Below are positions 1-6,546 of a stretch of DNA of 19,565 bases, in pieces. The notes beneath the pieces are model-generated. The model worked only from the letters and a program-made list of their open reading frames with translations, did not search any database and had not been told where the DNA came from. The translations under genes were made by a program, and so were the position numbers. Numbering within the stretch: position 1 is the first letter of the stretch; each line of letters starts with the position of its first letter. This DNA is from CAZNVB01 sp964576265 (lineage in GTDB: Bacteria > Acidobacteriota > Aminicenantia > Aminicenantales > UBA8522). Location of the stretch: assembly GCA_964576265.1 (NCBI GenBank), contig CAZNVB010000291.1:1-19565 (forward strand), read 5' to 3'.

Positions 1-133
1 ATCTCTCTCATCGCCGGCCCCCTTGGGCGCTTGGCGATCTCAGCAAAATAAATTGGCACGACCCCGCTTTGTTTCCCAGGCCAATTTTCCAGCGGCGAGT
101 TCGCTGTTTTCCGGCAAAAGATGATGAGGCCCC
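1..133. other. Left-edge non-coding stretch
   Basis: No complete gene is visible here. On the minus strand an ATG at 11-9 is preceded by a G-rich Shine-Dalgarno-like run a few bases upstream, so the next gene of the minus-strand series could begin at base 11 and run off the window. Only three or four codons would be present, too few to identify anything. I see no hairpin followed by a T-run after the amidotransferase-like gene that ends at 134, so transcription may continue past the edge. Confidence 0.3.
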
Positions 134-1327
134 TCACGACCCGGCCGGCGGCGATTTCTTTCCCCGGCGCTCGCGGTGAGATTCCACCCAGGAGCGGCTG
201 ACCCAAGACCAGAGCCGACGATGGAATTGCCAGCTCGGCGTATCGGATTCAAGAACGGTGCGCAGGTTTTTCGGCTCGGTTTCCTGGGGAGAGAGGTAGA
301 CGCGATCCTGCCGGTCGTAAAGAGCGGACATTTCCGGATGGAACTGGACTCCCAGGACGTTCGGGAAGACGCGGTGCTCGACGGCCTCGACGACCTTTCC
401 GTCGAGCGACGTGGCGGCGGGATAAAAACCCCGGCCCATTTTTTTGATCTGCTGATGATGAGCGGATAGGACGAGCGGCCTCTTGGCCGGGTCCAGCTGC
501 ATTTCCCGGGAGAACTTGCTTTCCCGATCGAATTGGATTCGGTGCAGGGCATAGCGGAAGAGGTCTTTCCGCGGGAAAAGCCGGGCAAAGGGGCTCGTAT
601 GCCAGACCCCGCTTCCCATTGAGATCACATCCTCGATGGCGCTCAGCCCGTAGATTTCCGACCAGATGTCCTGGGTCAGCGCCCCGCCTGTTCCGACGGC
701 CAGGCTCTGGCAGCCGAGGCAGATCCCAAAGATGGGAAATTCAGGACGCCCGCGGAGATAGGGGATAAAAGATTCGTCTTGGAATCCGCCGAGAAGATGA
801 AAAATGAAAGAGAGCTCGAGGAAGTGGCGGTAGGGATCCGTGACCTGGGCGAGGAGGCTCGTTTTTTCTCCGTAGAGAGGCGGCGGGATGTCCGGCCCGC
901 CGAAAAAGATGACGCCGTCGACACGGTCGAAAATTTGCCTGAACTCCGGAGTGCAGGCGTTTTCCCGGTAGAGGCCGTCTGCGGCAAGAGGCGCCGAAAC
1001 GGGATGAAAAGTGAGCCACTCCAGGCCGTTCGCTTGAGCATATTTCTCTGCTTTCCCGTAGTCAGTATTTTCTTTCTCGTGATAAATTCCGACGACGGCA
1101 AGGTCCGGGAGATCGATCAGACGCTCTTTTCGGAGCGCCAGGAGATCTTCAATCGTCCCGACCGAGGGAAAGAAGACGGCGATCGTCACCGGCTCTTTCC
1201 GGTCGGCGAATCCCGGGCGGGGCTCGAGAGGTTCGAAGAGAGACAGCGAGTCAGGAACGAAAGCAAGGGAGAACAGGCAGACCAGGAAAAACCGCCGGCC
1301 TGCTTGGCAGCGCTGCCTGCTTTTCAT
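134..1327 (-). CDS. Predicted secreted class I glutamine amidotransferase-like (peptidase C26) hydrolase
   Basis: A 397-residue protein of the class I glutamine amidotransferase / gamma-glutamyl hydrolase fold (peptidase C26, the PuuD and gamma-glutamyl-GABA hydrolase group), which cleaves gamma-glutamyl amide bonds with a Cys-His-Glu triad. The nucleophile elbow GICLGCQ is at residues 201-207 (Cys203), the FGGPD oxyanion-region motif at 142-146, and the catalytic His330 and Glu332 lie in QFHPE. Unlike cytosolic PuuD, it starts with a basic segment and a hydrophobic stretch (about residues 11-30) that reads as a Sec signal peptide, so it is probably exported. That also explains the length beyond the roughly 250 residues usual for PuuD. 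The ATG at 1327 has an AAGGA ribosome site about 8 bases upstream. It lies 132 bases after the FAD subunit gene with no clear promoter between, so it may be the last gene of the oxidoreductase operon. The exact substrate is unknown. Confidence 0.8.
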   Translation of the reverse strand: MKSRQRCQAGRRFFLVCLFSLAFVPDSLSLFEPLEPRPGFADRKEPVTIAVFFPSVGTIEDLLALRKERLIDLPDLAVVGIYHEKENTDYGKAEKYAQANGLEWLTFHPVSAPLAADGLYRENACTPEFRQIFDRVDGVIFFGGPDIPPPLYGEKTSLLAQVTDPYRHFLELSFIFHLLGGFQDESFIPYLRGRPEFPIFGICLGCQSLAVGTGGALTQDIWSEIYGLSAIEDVISMGSGVWHTSPFARLFPRKDLFRYALHRIQFDRESKFSREMQLDPAKRPLVLSAHHQQIKKMGRGFYPAATSLDGKVVEAVEHRVFPNVLGVQFHPEMSALYDRQDRVYLSPQETEPKNLRTVLESDTPSWQFHRRLWSWVSRSWVESHRERRGKKSPPAGS

Positions 1328-1459
1328 CTCAGCTGTCCTTCAAGGCGCGCGGATTTCGGGTGGAGATTGGAATTTCCGGCAGGACGCATCGAGCACAGCC
1401 TCCGACCCTGGAGATTTGCGTCTTCCCTTTCCGGCCGCGACGACTTGGGCTTCGGGATC

Positions 1460-2434
1460 TCAAATCAGGCTCTGCAGGGCGCGCGCAACGGAGGTTTCGA
1501 CGAGCGCCGTTTTATAGCCGTTCTCTTCGAGCGGCTTGGCCTCCTGAAGATCGAGCCCGACGGCCTCCTTGATGACTCTTTCGCTGAGCGTCCGGCCGTT
1601 GAGCGCGGCTTCCGTTTTTTCCAGTCGCCAGGGGACCGGCGCGACGCCGCCGAGGACGATCCGGAGGTTCTTGATGTTTTTTCCCGCAACCAGTCCTTTC
1701 ACCGCCGCGGAAACAACGGCAAAGTCCCAGGTGCCTCTTTCCCTGAGTTTGAGATAGGCGCTCTTTTCGCCCTTCTTAGCCGCCGGGATTCGGATCTCGC
1801 GCAGGAGTTCGTCTCCGGCAAGGACATTCTCCCGTCGGACGTTCTTCGCCGGCGGGACGTAGAATTCGGCCAGAGGAATCGTCCGCTCGCCGCGAGGCGA
1901 AGCGATGACGGCCAGGGCGTCGAGAGCCGTCAGCATCGGCGCCAGATCCGAAGGATAGACGATGTAGCAGAGACCGCCGCCGAAGATCGCGTGGTACTTA
2001 TTGCGGCCGCGGTAAGCGAAGCACTGGCTTCCTCCCTTTTTTCGGCAGACGAACTGGACATCGCGGTAATACCAGCAACGCGGCCTCTGGCAGAGGTTGC
2101 CGCCGACCGTCCCGACATGGCGGAGCTGGGGCGTGGCCAATGACAGTGCGGCCTGATGAAGTCCCGGATAATCGAGCTTGATCGACGGGTCGGCGGCCAG
2201 GTCGGCGACGGTGGCCATGGCGCCGACGCGCCACCCGTCTTTTTCCTTTGTGATGGAGGCCAAACCCCGGACGGTCTTCAGGTCGATGACCATCTCCGGC
2301 GCCGCCACGCCCTCCTTGATCTCGGCGAGCAAGTCGGTCCCGCCGGCCATGACGGCGGCCTTGCCGTTACCTTTGACCAGAAGGGCGACCGCTTGTTCGA
2401 TGGTTTGAGGTTCCGCCCACTTGAACTTTTTCAT
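1460..2434 (-). CDS. FAD-binding subunit of molybdenum aldehyde oxidoreductase with a [4Fe-4S] site (PaoB/YagS-like)
   Basis: A 324-residue FAD-binding subunit of the xanthine dehydrogenase family, which passes electrons from the iron-sulfur subunit to the final acceptor. FAD-contact motifs are AGGTDLL at residues 30-36 and GTVGGNL at 108-114. Residues 115-156 are unusually cysteine-rich: Cys120, Cys130, Cys138 and Cys156 match the spacing of the four cysteines that hold an extra [4Fe-4S] cluster in E. coli PaoB (YagS), a feature most XdhB/CoxM subunits lack. The C-terminal CO-dehydrogenase flavoprotein domain covers about residues 185-320. The ATG overlaps the stop of the molybdopterin subunit gene by 4 bases (ATGA), which implies translational coupling. 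There is no signal peptide, as expected if the subunit is exported with the Tat-bearing iron-sulfur subunit. The gene order here is FeS, Mo, FAD, whereas paoABC runs FeS, FAD, Mo. Confidence 0.9.
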   Translation of the reverse strand: MKKFKWAEPQTIEQAVALLVKGNGKAAVMAGGTDLLAEIKEGVAAPEMVIDLKTVRGLASITKEKDGWRVGAMATVADLAADPSIKLDYPGLHQAALSLATPQLRHVGTVGGNLCQRPRCWYYRDVQFVCRKKGGSQCFAYRGRNKYHAIFGGGLCYIVYPSDLAPMLTALDALAVIASPRGERTIPLAEFYVPPAKNVRRENVLAGDELLREIRIPAAKKGEKSAYLKLRERGTWDFAVVSAAVKGLVAGKNIKNLRIVLGGVAPVPWRLEKTEAALNGRTLSERVIKEAVGLDLQEAKPLEENGYKTALVETSVARALQSLI

Positions 2435-4680
2435 GAGCTTGCCTCCTTTGCCCGCAGGGCCCTGAGGACTCTGTCCGGCGTCATCGGGATCTCTCTGACG
2501 TGCACGCCGATGGCGTTATAGACGGCGTTGGCGATGGCCGCCGAGCTCGGAATGCGCGGCGGTTCGCCCAGGCCTTTATTGCCCAGATTGTTGATCCGCG
2601 GGTCCATGAGATCGACGAAGATAGGGACGATCTCCGGCACATCCTGAGCGGTCGCCACCTTGTATGTCTGGAGGTTGGGATTGACCATTTTTCCGCTGTT
2701 TTCGTCGATCACCCTTTCTTCGAACAGTCCGGCGCTCAATCCCTGGGTCACGCCGCCGACGACCTGACTCTCGGCCGTCAGCTTGTTGAGCACGCGCCCG
2801 ATCTCGTGGACGGCGACGACTTTGAGGACTTTGATCTGGCCCGTTTCCGTATCGACTTCCACTTCGGCGAAATGGGCGCCGAAGCTGTTGTAGGCGAAAC
2901 CGGCGGGGAGGTCGCCGCGTTCGCCGTGAAAGACGGCCTCCCGCCGGAGATCGCGGGCCAACTCCAGGAAAGAGACCGATTTTTCGGGGTTGTTTTTGGC
3001 AAAAAGCTTCTTTTCGGCGAGGACGATCTCCGCGGCCGGGACATCGAGTCTTTTGGCCGCCAGGGCCCTCATCCTCTCGGCCGCTTTGAGGGCCGCGTCC
3101 CGGATCGCGGGCGCGACAGAGGGCGCGGTCTGGCTGCCGCCCGAGTTCGGCGCCCAGGGATAAGCCGTGTCGCCGATCTTGATGGTGATGTCCTGCGGCT
3201 CGAGACCGAGCGTCTCGGCGACGACCACGGCCATGAACGTCCGGGTCCCGCAGCCGATGTCCTGGGTGCCGCAGACGGCCTCAACGCTTCCGTCCGGATG
3301 AATCTTGACGTCGGCCAAAGTGCCCGGGACTCCGGCGCCCCACCAGATCTGGGTGGCGACGCCGATTCCCCTCTTCTTTTTCCCCGGGCCTCCGCCCGGC
3401 TTTCGGTTTCGTCTTGACCAGCCGATTTTTTCCGCCCCGAGCTCGTAGCATTGATCCAATCCCTTGCTTGAATAAGGCGTTCCCGTGTCGCCCTGGTTTT
3501 TGCTCGAATAGTTTTTCCGGCGCAGCTCTAGGGGATCCAGGCCGAGCTCTGCGGCCAGCTCGTCGAGAAATCCTTCCATGGCCAGGGTTCCCTGCGGATG
3601 TCCCGGCGCCCGAGTCGGCCGCGAAGCGCCGGCGTTGATGAAGACGGTGTATTCTTCGACCCTGACATTGGGACATTTGTAGATATCGACCAGCGGCTCG
3701 GAACAACGGTCGCCGCGGCCCACCCCGCCGCTCGTGTAGTTGGTCATTTGCAAGGCCGTCAAGGTTCCGTCCTTTTTGGCTCCACCTTTGATCGTAATCA
3801 TGGAGGACGGCCGGTTGCCGACGCAGAGCGAATTGTCCTTGCGGGAGAGGGCGATTTTGACCGGCCGGCCGGTCTCCCTGGCCAGCTGAGCGGCGACGGC
3901 CGTGTGTTCGTTTGCTCCAAGCTTGCTTCCGAACCCACCTCCCATGTAGTTCTTGATGACCCTGATTTTGCTCGCCGGGATATTCAGCATCCTCGCCAGG
4001 CCGTCGCGGACATTGAACACGGCCTGGGTCGAATCCCAGACCGTCAGCCGGTCCTCGTCCCATTTGGCGATACTGACGTGAGTTTCGACGGGATGATGGA
4101 TCTCGAAGGCCGTCCTGTAGGTCCGCTCCAGGATCACCTCCGCTTCGGCAAACCCCTGTTCGAGATTCCCTCTGTTGTATTCGTTGAATTTTTGAACGTT
4201 GGCCGAGTCAAGGACTTGAGGCGCTCCCTCGGCCACGGCTTTTTCCGGAGAGACGACATGGGGGAGGACTTTGTATTCGACCCGGATGGCCTGAAGCGCT
4301 TCCTCGGCCGTCGATTCGTCGAGGGCGGCGACGGCCGCGACCTGCTCTCCCTCGTAGCGCACCCGGCCTTCCTTAAGCTGAACGGTGGCCAGGACTCCGG
4401 GTATCCTTTTAGCCGCGCTGAGGTCTAGGCTCACAATCTCGGCCGAGGCATAGGGCGAACGGAGAATTTTTCCAACGAGCATGTCCTTGAGGACGATATC
4501 ATGGGTGTATTTGGCCCGGCCGGTGACGATGAGCCTGCCGTCCACCCTCGGCGTCGGCCGGCCGATGATCTTGAACACCGGCGTCTCCGCCGCGAGGGGT
4601 TCCGCGCCGCCGGGCTCTTTTCCTCTGGCCACCTCGAGATAGGTCAGGTTGGCGTTTTCATCATCGTTGATGCTTTTCAT
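2431..4680 (-). CDS. Molybdopterin-binding catalytic subunit of aldehyde oxidoreductase (PaoC/YagR-like)
   Basis: The 749-residue large subunit of a xanthine oxidase-family molybdenum hydroxylase, close in length to the roughly 730 residues of E. coli PaoC. It carries the molybdenum cofactor and oxidises its substrate (most likely an aldehyde to a carboxylate) with water as oxygen source. Visible motifs are the a/b hammerhead domain at about residues 45-145, GGGFGSK at 247-253, RAPGH at 357-361, GTQDIGCGT at 471-479, VGGVTQGL at 641-648 and the catalytic Glu706 in GLGEPP. The ATG at 4680 comes one base after the stop of the iron-sulfur subunit gene and has a good AGGAAGG ribosome site inside that gene's end. 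No signal peptide is present, so export by hitch-hiking with the Tat-bearing partner is inferred. The true substrate cannot be read from the sequence. No XdhC/PaoD-type cofactor-insertion chaperone is encoded in the window. Confidence 0.92.
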   Translation of the reverse strand: MKSINDDENANLTYLEVARGKEPGGAEPLAAETPVFKIIGRPTPRVDGRLIVTGRAKYTHDIVLKDMLVGKILRSPYASAEIVSLDLSAAKRIPGVLATVQLKEGRVRYEGEQVAAVAALDESTAEEALQAIRVEYKVLPHVVSPEKAVAEGAPQVLDSANVQKFNEYNRGNLEQGFAEAEVILERTYRTAFEIHHPVETHVSIAKWDEDRLTVWDSTQAVFNVRDGLARMLNIPASKIRVIKNYMGGGFGSKLGANEHTAVAAQLARETGRPVKIALSRKDNSLCVGNRPSSMITIKGGAKKDGTLTALQMTNYTSGGVGRGDRCSEPLVDIYKCPNVRVEEYTVFINAGASRPTRAPGHPQGTLAMEGFLDELAAELGLDPLELRRKNYSSKNQGDTGTPYSSKGLDQCYELGAEKIGWSRRNRKPGGGPGKKKRGIGVATQIWWGAGVPGTLADVKIHPDGSVEAVCGTQDIGCGTRTFMAVVVAETLGLEPQDITIKIGDTAYPWAPNSGGSQTAPSVAPAIRDAALKAAERMRALAAKRLDVPAAEIVLAEKKLFAKNNPEKSVSFLELARDLRREAVFHGERGDLPAGFAYNSFGAHFAEVEVDTETGQIKVLKVVAVHEIGRVLNKLTAESQVVGGVTQGLSAGLFEERVIDENSGKMVNPNLQTYKVATAQDVPEIVPIFVDLMDPRINNLGNKGLGEPPRIPSSAAIANAVYNAIGVHVREIPMTPDRVLRALRAKEASS

Positions 4681-4681
4681 C

Positions 4682-5311
4682 TCAGGCCTTCCTCATCTTA
4701 CTCGCTGCCGAGGCTACCGCCTCGTAGATTTTGACATAATTGCCACAGCGGCAGATGTGGCCGCTGAGGCCCGCCTTGATCTCGTCCGGCGACGGCGTCC
4801 GGTTTTTTTGAAGGAGAGCGACTGAAGACATGATGAACCCCGGGGTGCAGAAACCGCACTGATAGGCGTCTTTTTCGATGAACGCCTCTTGGACGGGATG
4901 GAGGGCGTCTCCTTCCGCCAGCCCTTCGACGGTGGTTACGGTCTTTCCGTCGGCCCGGATAGCGGGGAAGAGGCAAGAATAGACCGGGTTCCCATCCAGA
5001 AGAACCGTGCAGCCGCCGCACTCGCCCCGATCGCAGATTTTTTTCGTCCCGGTCAGCTTGAGCTTTTCTCTCAAAACCTGGAGCAGGGTCTCGCGCGGCT
5101 CGACTTCGAGCGATACGCTGCGGCCGTTGAGAGTGAAGGTGATCTCTTTTTTCGTGTAGACCGGCGCGGCCTCGCTCGCGGCCTGAGCGGCGTCGACACG
5201 ACGGCCGAGCCATCCGGTCGCCAGGGCGGCTCCGGCCGCGCCGCCGCCCATTCCCTTCAAGAACGCGCGCCGACTGTAAACTTTTCCTTTTTTCCGGGTC
5301 ATTCTTTCCAT
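4682..5311 (-). CDS. Tat-exported [2Fe-2S] subunit of molybdenum aldehyde oxidoreductase (PaoA/YagT-like)
   Basis: A 209-residue iron-sulfur subunit that relays electrons from the molybdenum centre to FAD. An N-terminal twin-arginine signal has SRRAFLKG at residues 13-20 followed by a Gly/Ala-rich hydrophobic stretch, so the complex should be folded in the cytoplasm and exported. The plant-type [2Fe-2S] domain has Cys93, Cys98, Cys101 and Cys113. The second, helical [2Fe-2S] domain has Cys152, Cys155, Cys187 and Cys189. The ATG at 5311 is chosen because a strong GGGAGGAG ribosome site lies about 7 bases upstream. A TTG at 5347 would extend the frame into the preceding gene but has no such site, and ATG 5302 is also possible. 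The gene begins 25 bases after the membrane protein gene and is followed after one base by the molybdopterin subunit gene. Confidence 0.92.
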   Translation of the reverse strand: MERMTRKKGKVYSRRAFLKGMGGGAAGAALATGWLGRRVDAAQAASEAAPVYTKKEITFTLNGRSVSLEVEPRETLLQVLREKLKLTGTKKICDRGECGGCTVLLDGNPVYSCLFPAIRADGKTVTTVEGLAEGDALHPVQEAFIEKDAYQCGFCTPGFIMSSVALLQKNRTPSPDEIKAGLSGHICRCGNYVKIYEAVASAASKMRKA

Positions 5312-5336
5312 TGACGGTCTCCTCCCTGTGTGCCGG

Positions 5337-6011
5337 CTATCCGGCAAGCCGGATGAGCGCGACGATCAGAAGACAAAGGACGGCAAGGGCGGGAGCGACC
5401 AGATAACGGTAGGCTTGGCCGCGAAGGAAAGCGCTCCGCTCGGCTTCGGCCGCGGCGATCCATTCCCCGACCTTGAAACCCAGCGGAACGGTGATGAGGG
5501 AAAAACCGACCGCGTAGGGAGCGTAATAAAGGGACAGGGGATAGCCGGTCCCGGCGACGACGCAGGCGGGGATCCCGGTGACGAATTTCACCAGCGGGAA
5601 GAGGTTGACGGCGACGAGGGCCGAAAGCGCTCCCCCGATCGCCCGGCCGGTCGCTCTCCTTGCGAGAGGCTCTTTGAGAACGGCAACGATGAGCAGAAAA
5701 GCCAGCGCCTCGGTCCAGAAAGCGAAAATCGGGTTGGCCACGGCGCCGTGGCGAACCGGAAGCGAGAGGAGATAGGCATCGAGGAGCTTGATGACGGTCA
5801 CGAGGCCGACCGCAATTCCCACGGCGAGGAAGCGGCCTGTCGCCGACCAGGCGACGGCGATAAAAAAGAGCGCCACCGCCGTCATCACCGAGCCCGAGGC
5901 GACGGAAGCGCATTTCCGGATGCCCAGGCCGAGCGCGGCTTCGGCGAGGCCCCAAGCGGCTCCGAGGACAATCAGGTGGTGAATCCCGAAGACGGCTTTC
6001 TTATCCGGCAT
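5337..6011 (-). CDS. Multi-pass membrane protein of unknown function, first gene of the oxidoreductase operon
   Basis: A 224-residue very hydrophobic protein that I do not recognise. About six or seven membrane segments are visible (roughly residues 11-31, 37-56, 61-81, 92-113, 124-142, 158-178 and 203-221), with basic loops around 113-123. Two adjacent histidines (11-12) and His88 are the only ones, so it does not look like a typical haem b protein. Size and six-helix character resemble substrate-binding S components of ECF transporters, but I cannot confirm membership. The ATG at 6011 is preferred because GAGGAGG sits 6 bases upstream; an ATG at 6032 would add seven residues and lacks this site. 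It is the first gene after a near-consensus promoter and 25 bases ahead of the Tat iron-sulfur subunit gene. A role as a membrane anchor, electron acceptor partner or transporter for the enzyme's substrate or product is inference only. Confidence 0.75.
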   Translation of the reverse strand: MPDKKAVFGIHHLIVLGAAWGLAEAALGLGIRKCASVASGSVMTAVALFFIAVAWSATGRFLAVGIAVGLVTVIKLLDAYLLSLPVRHGAVANPIFAFWTEALAFLLIVAVLKEPLARRATGRAIGGALSALVAVNLFPLVKFVTGIPACVVAGTGYPLSLYYAPYAVGFSLITVPLGFKVGEWIAAAEAERSAFLRGQAYRYLVAPALAVLCLLIVALIRLAG

Positions 6012-6061
6012 TTTTTCCTCCTCTTGGCGCATAAATGTTCAAATCCCGACAACCGCAGCTC

Positions 6062-6090
6062 ATTATAATCATCCGCTTCGGATTTGACAA
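6062..6090 (-). promoter_or_regulatory. Sigma-70-type promoter of the oxidoreductase operon, with a palindrome in its spacer
   Basis: On the minus strand a -35 TTGTCA (6090-6085) and a perfect -10 TATAAT (6067-6062) are separated by exactly 17 bases. Transcription would start near 6055, giving a leader of about 44 bases before the ATG at 6011. The spacer contains the palindrome ATCCG-CTT-CGGAT (6071-6083), placed where a bound repressor would block RNA polymerase. No regulator gene is encoded next to it. Confidence 0.75.
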
Positions 6091-6128
6091 ATTCTCGTTG
6101 AGCTCGTTTTGTTGAGAGCCGGATCAAG

Positions 6129-6157
6129 TTGTCTGTCCGGCGGAGTTCGGATATAAT
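6129..6157 (+). promoter_or_regulatory. Sigma-70-type promoter of the 82-residue orphan gene
   Basis: On the plus strand TTGTCT (6129-6134) and a perfect TATAAT (6152-6157) lie 17 bases apart. Start of transcription would be near 6164, about 22 bases before the ATG at 6186. It is divergent from the oxidoreductase promoter, with the two -35 boxes separated by 38 bases. TTCGGAT overlapping its -10 repeats part of the palindrome in the opposite promoter. Confidence 0.7.
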
Positions 6158-6185
6158 CGTCCCGGCAGGCGAGCGTCAATGAGCG

Positions 6186-6434
6186 ATGGAAATTGAAGTC
6201 CGGTTTTACAGCGGCTACAAGGGGGACGAGACGCCGCGGGCGATTGTTTCCGGGGGAAGAGAATATCCCGTCGAGCGCGTCCTCTCCCGGAAGCGCTGCT
6301 CCGACAAAGAGACGAGGGCCCGATTTGATCTTTTTCTGTGCCTCGTCAGCGGAAGAAAGGTTCTCATCCGGAAGGCCGCGATCGGGAAGGCCGAGATCCT
6401 CCCGGCGAGCGACCTGTCATTTGTTTTGCCTTGA
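6186..6434 (+). CDS. Small orphan protein of 82 residues, function unknown
   Basis: I do not recognise this protein. It is basic, has no signal peptide or membrane segment, and contains two cysteines (residues 38 and 51) that form no obvious metal motif. The alternation of short hydrophobic and charged stretches (EIEVRFYSG, FDLFLCLVSGRKVLIRK) suggests a small all-beta fold. Support for its being real comes from the near-consensus promoter 29 bases upstream, codon use like its neighbours (many GCC, CGG and AAG codons), and the fit of the frame between two clearly used promoters. The Shine-Dalgarno site is weak (GGCAGGCGAG, far upstream). It is followed by 112 bases before mfd, which has its own -10 box, so it is probably transcribed alone or with read-through into mfd. 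Confidence 0.65.
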   Translation: MEIEVRFYSGYKGDETPRAIVSGGREYPVERVLSRKRCSDKETRARFDLFLCLVSGRKVLIRKAAIGKAEILPASDLSFVLP

Positions 6435-6526
6435 GAGGAATCCGAAGCGGCCGAGAGAGATGATCATCGGGGGCCTCCAAATGACTGCCGGCCTCTGAGG
6501 CCAATCCGGGAATCAGAAGGGCATTG

Positions 6527-6532
6527 TATAAT
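6527..6532 (+). promoter_or_regulatory. Probable -10 box of the mfd promoter
   Basis: A perfect TATAAT lies only 14 bases before the mfd ATG at 6547. No good -35 box is found 16-18 bases upstream. If used, the start site would be near 6539 and the mRNA leader only about 7 bases, leaving no room for a normal ribosome site; none is visible. This points to near-leaderless translation of mfd. Confidence 0.5.
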
Positions 6533-6546
6533 AGAATCTATAGGTC

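Noticed and set aside
779..2143. A 454-codon open frame on the plus strand
   Set aside because: It lies antisense across the C26 hydrolase and FAD subunit genes, its product is Arg/Asp/Gly-rich without any family motif, and the opposite strand carries well-supported genes. GC-rich DNA commonly gives such frames.
2500..3417. A 305-codon plus-strand frame, and similar long plus-strand frames at 3598-4428 and 14400-16734
   Set aside because: All are complements of clearly identified minus-strand genes (molybdopterin subunit, S41 protein, EnvC) and show no recognisable domain.
5312..5347. A TTG start extending the Tat iron-sulfur subunit
   Set aside because: The extension overlaps the membrane protein gene and lacks a ribosome site, whereas GGGAGGAG stands just before the ATG at 5311.
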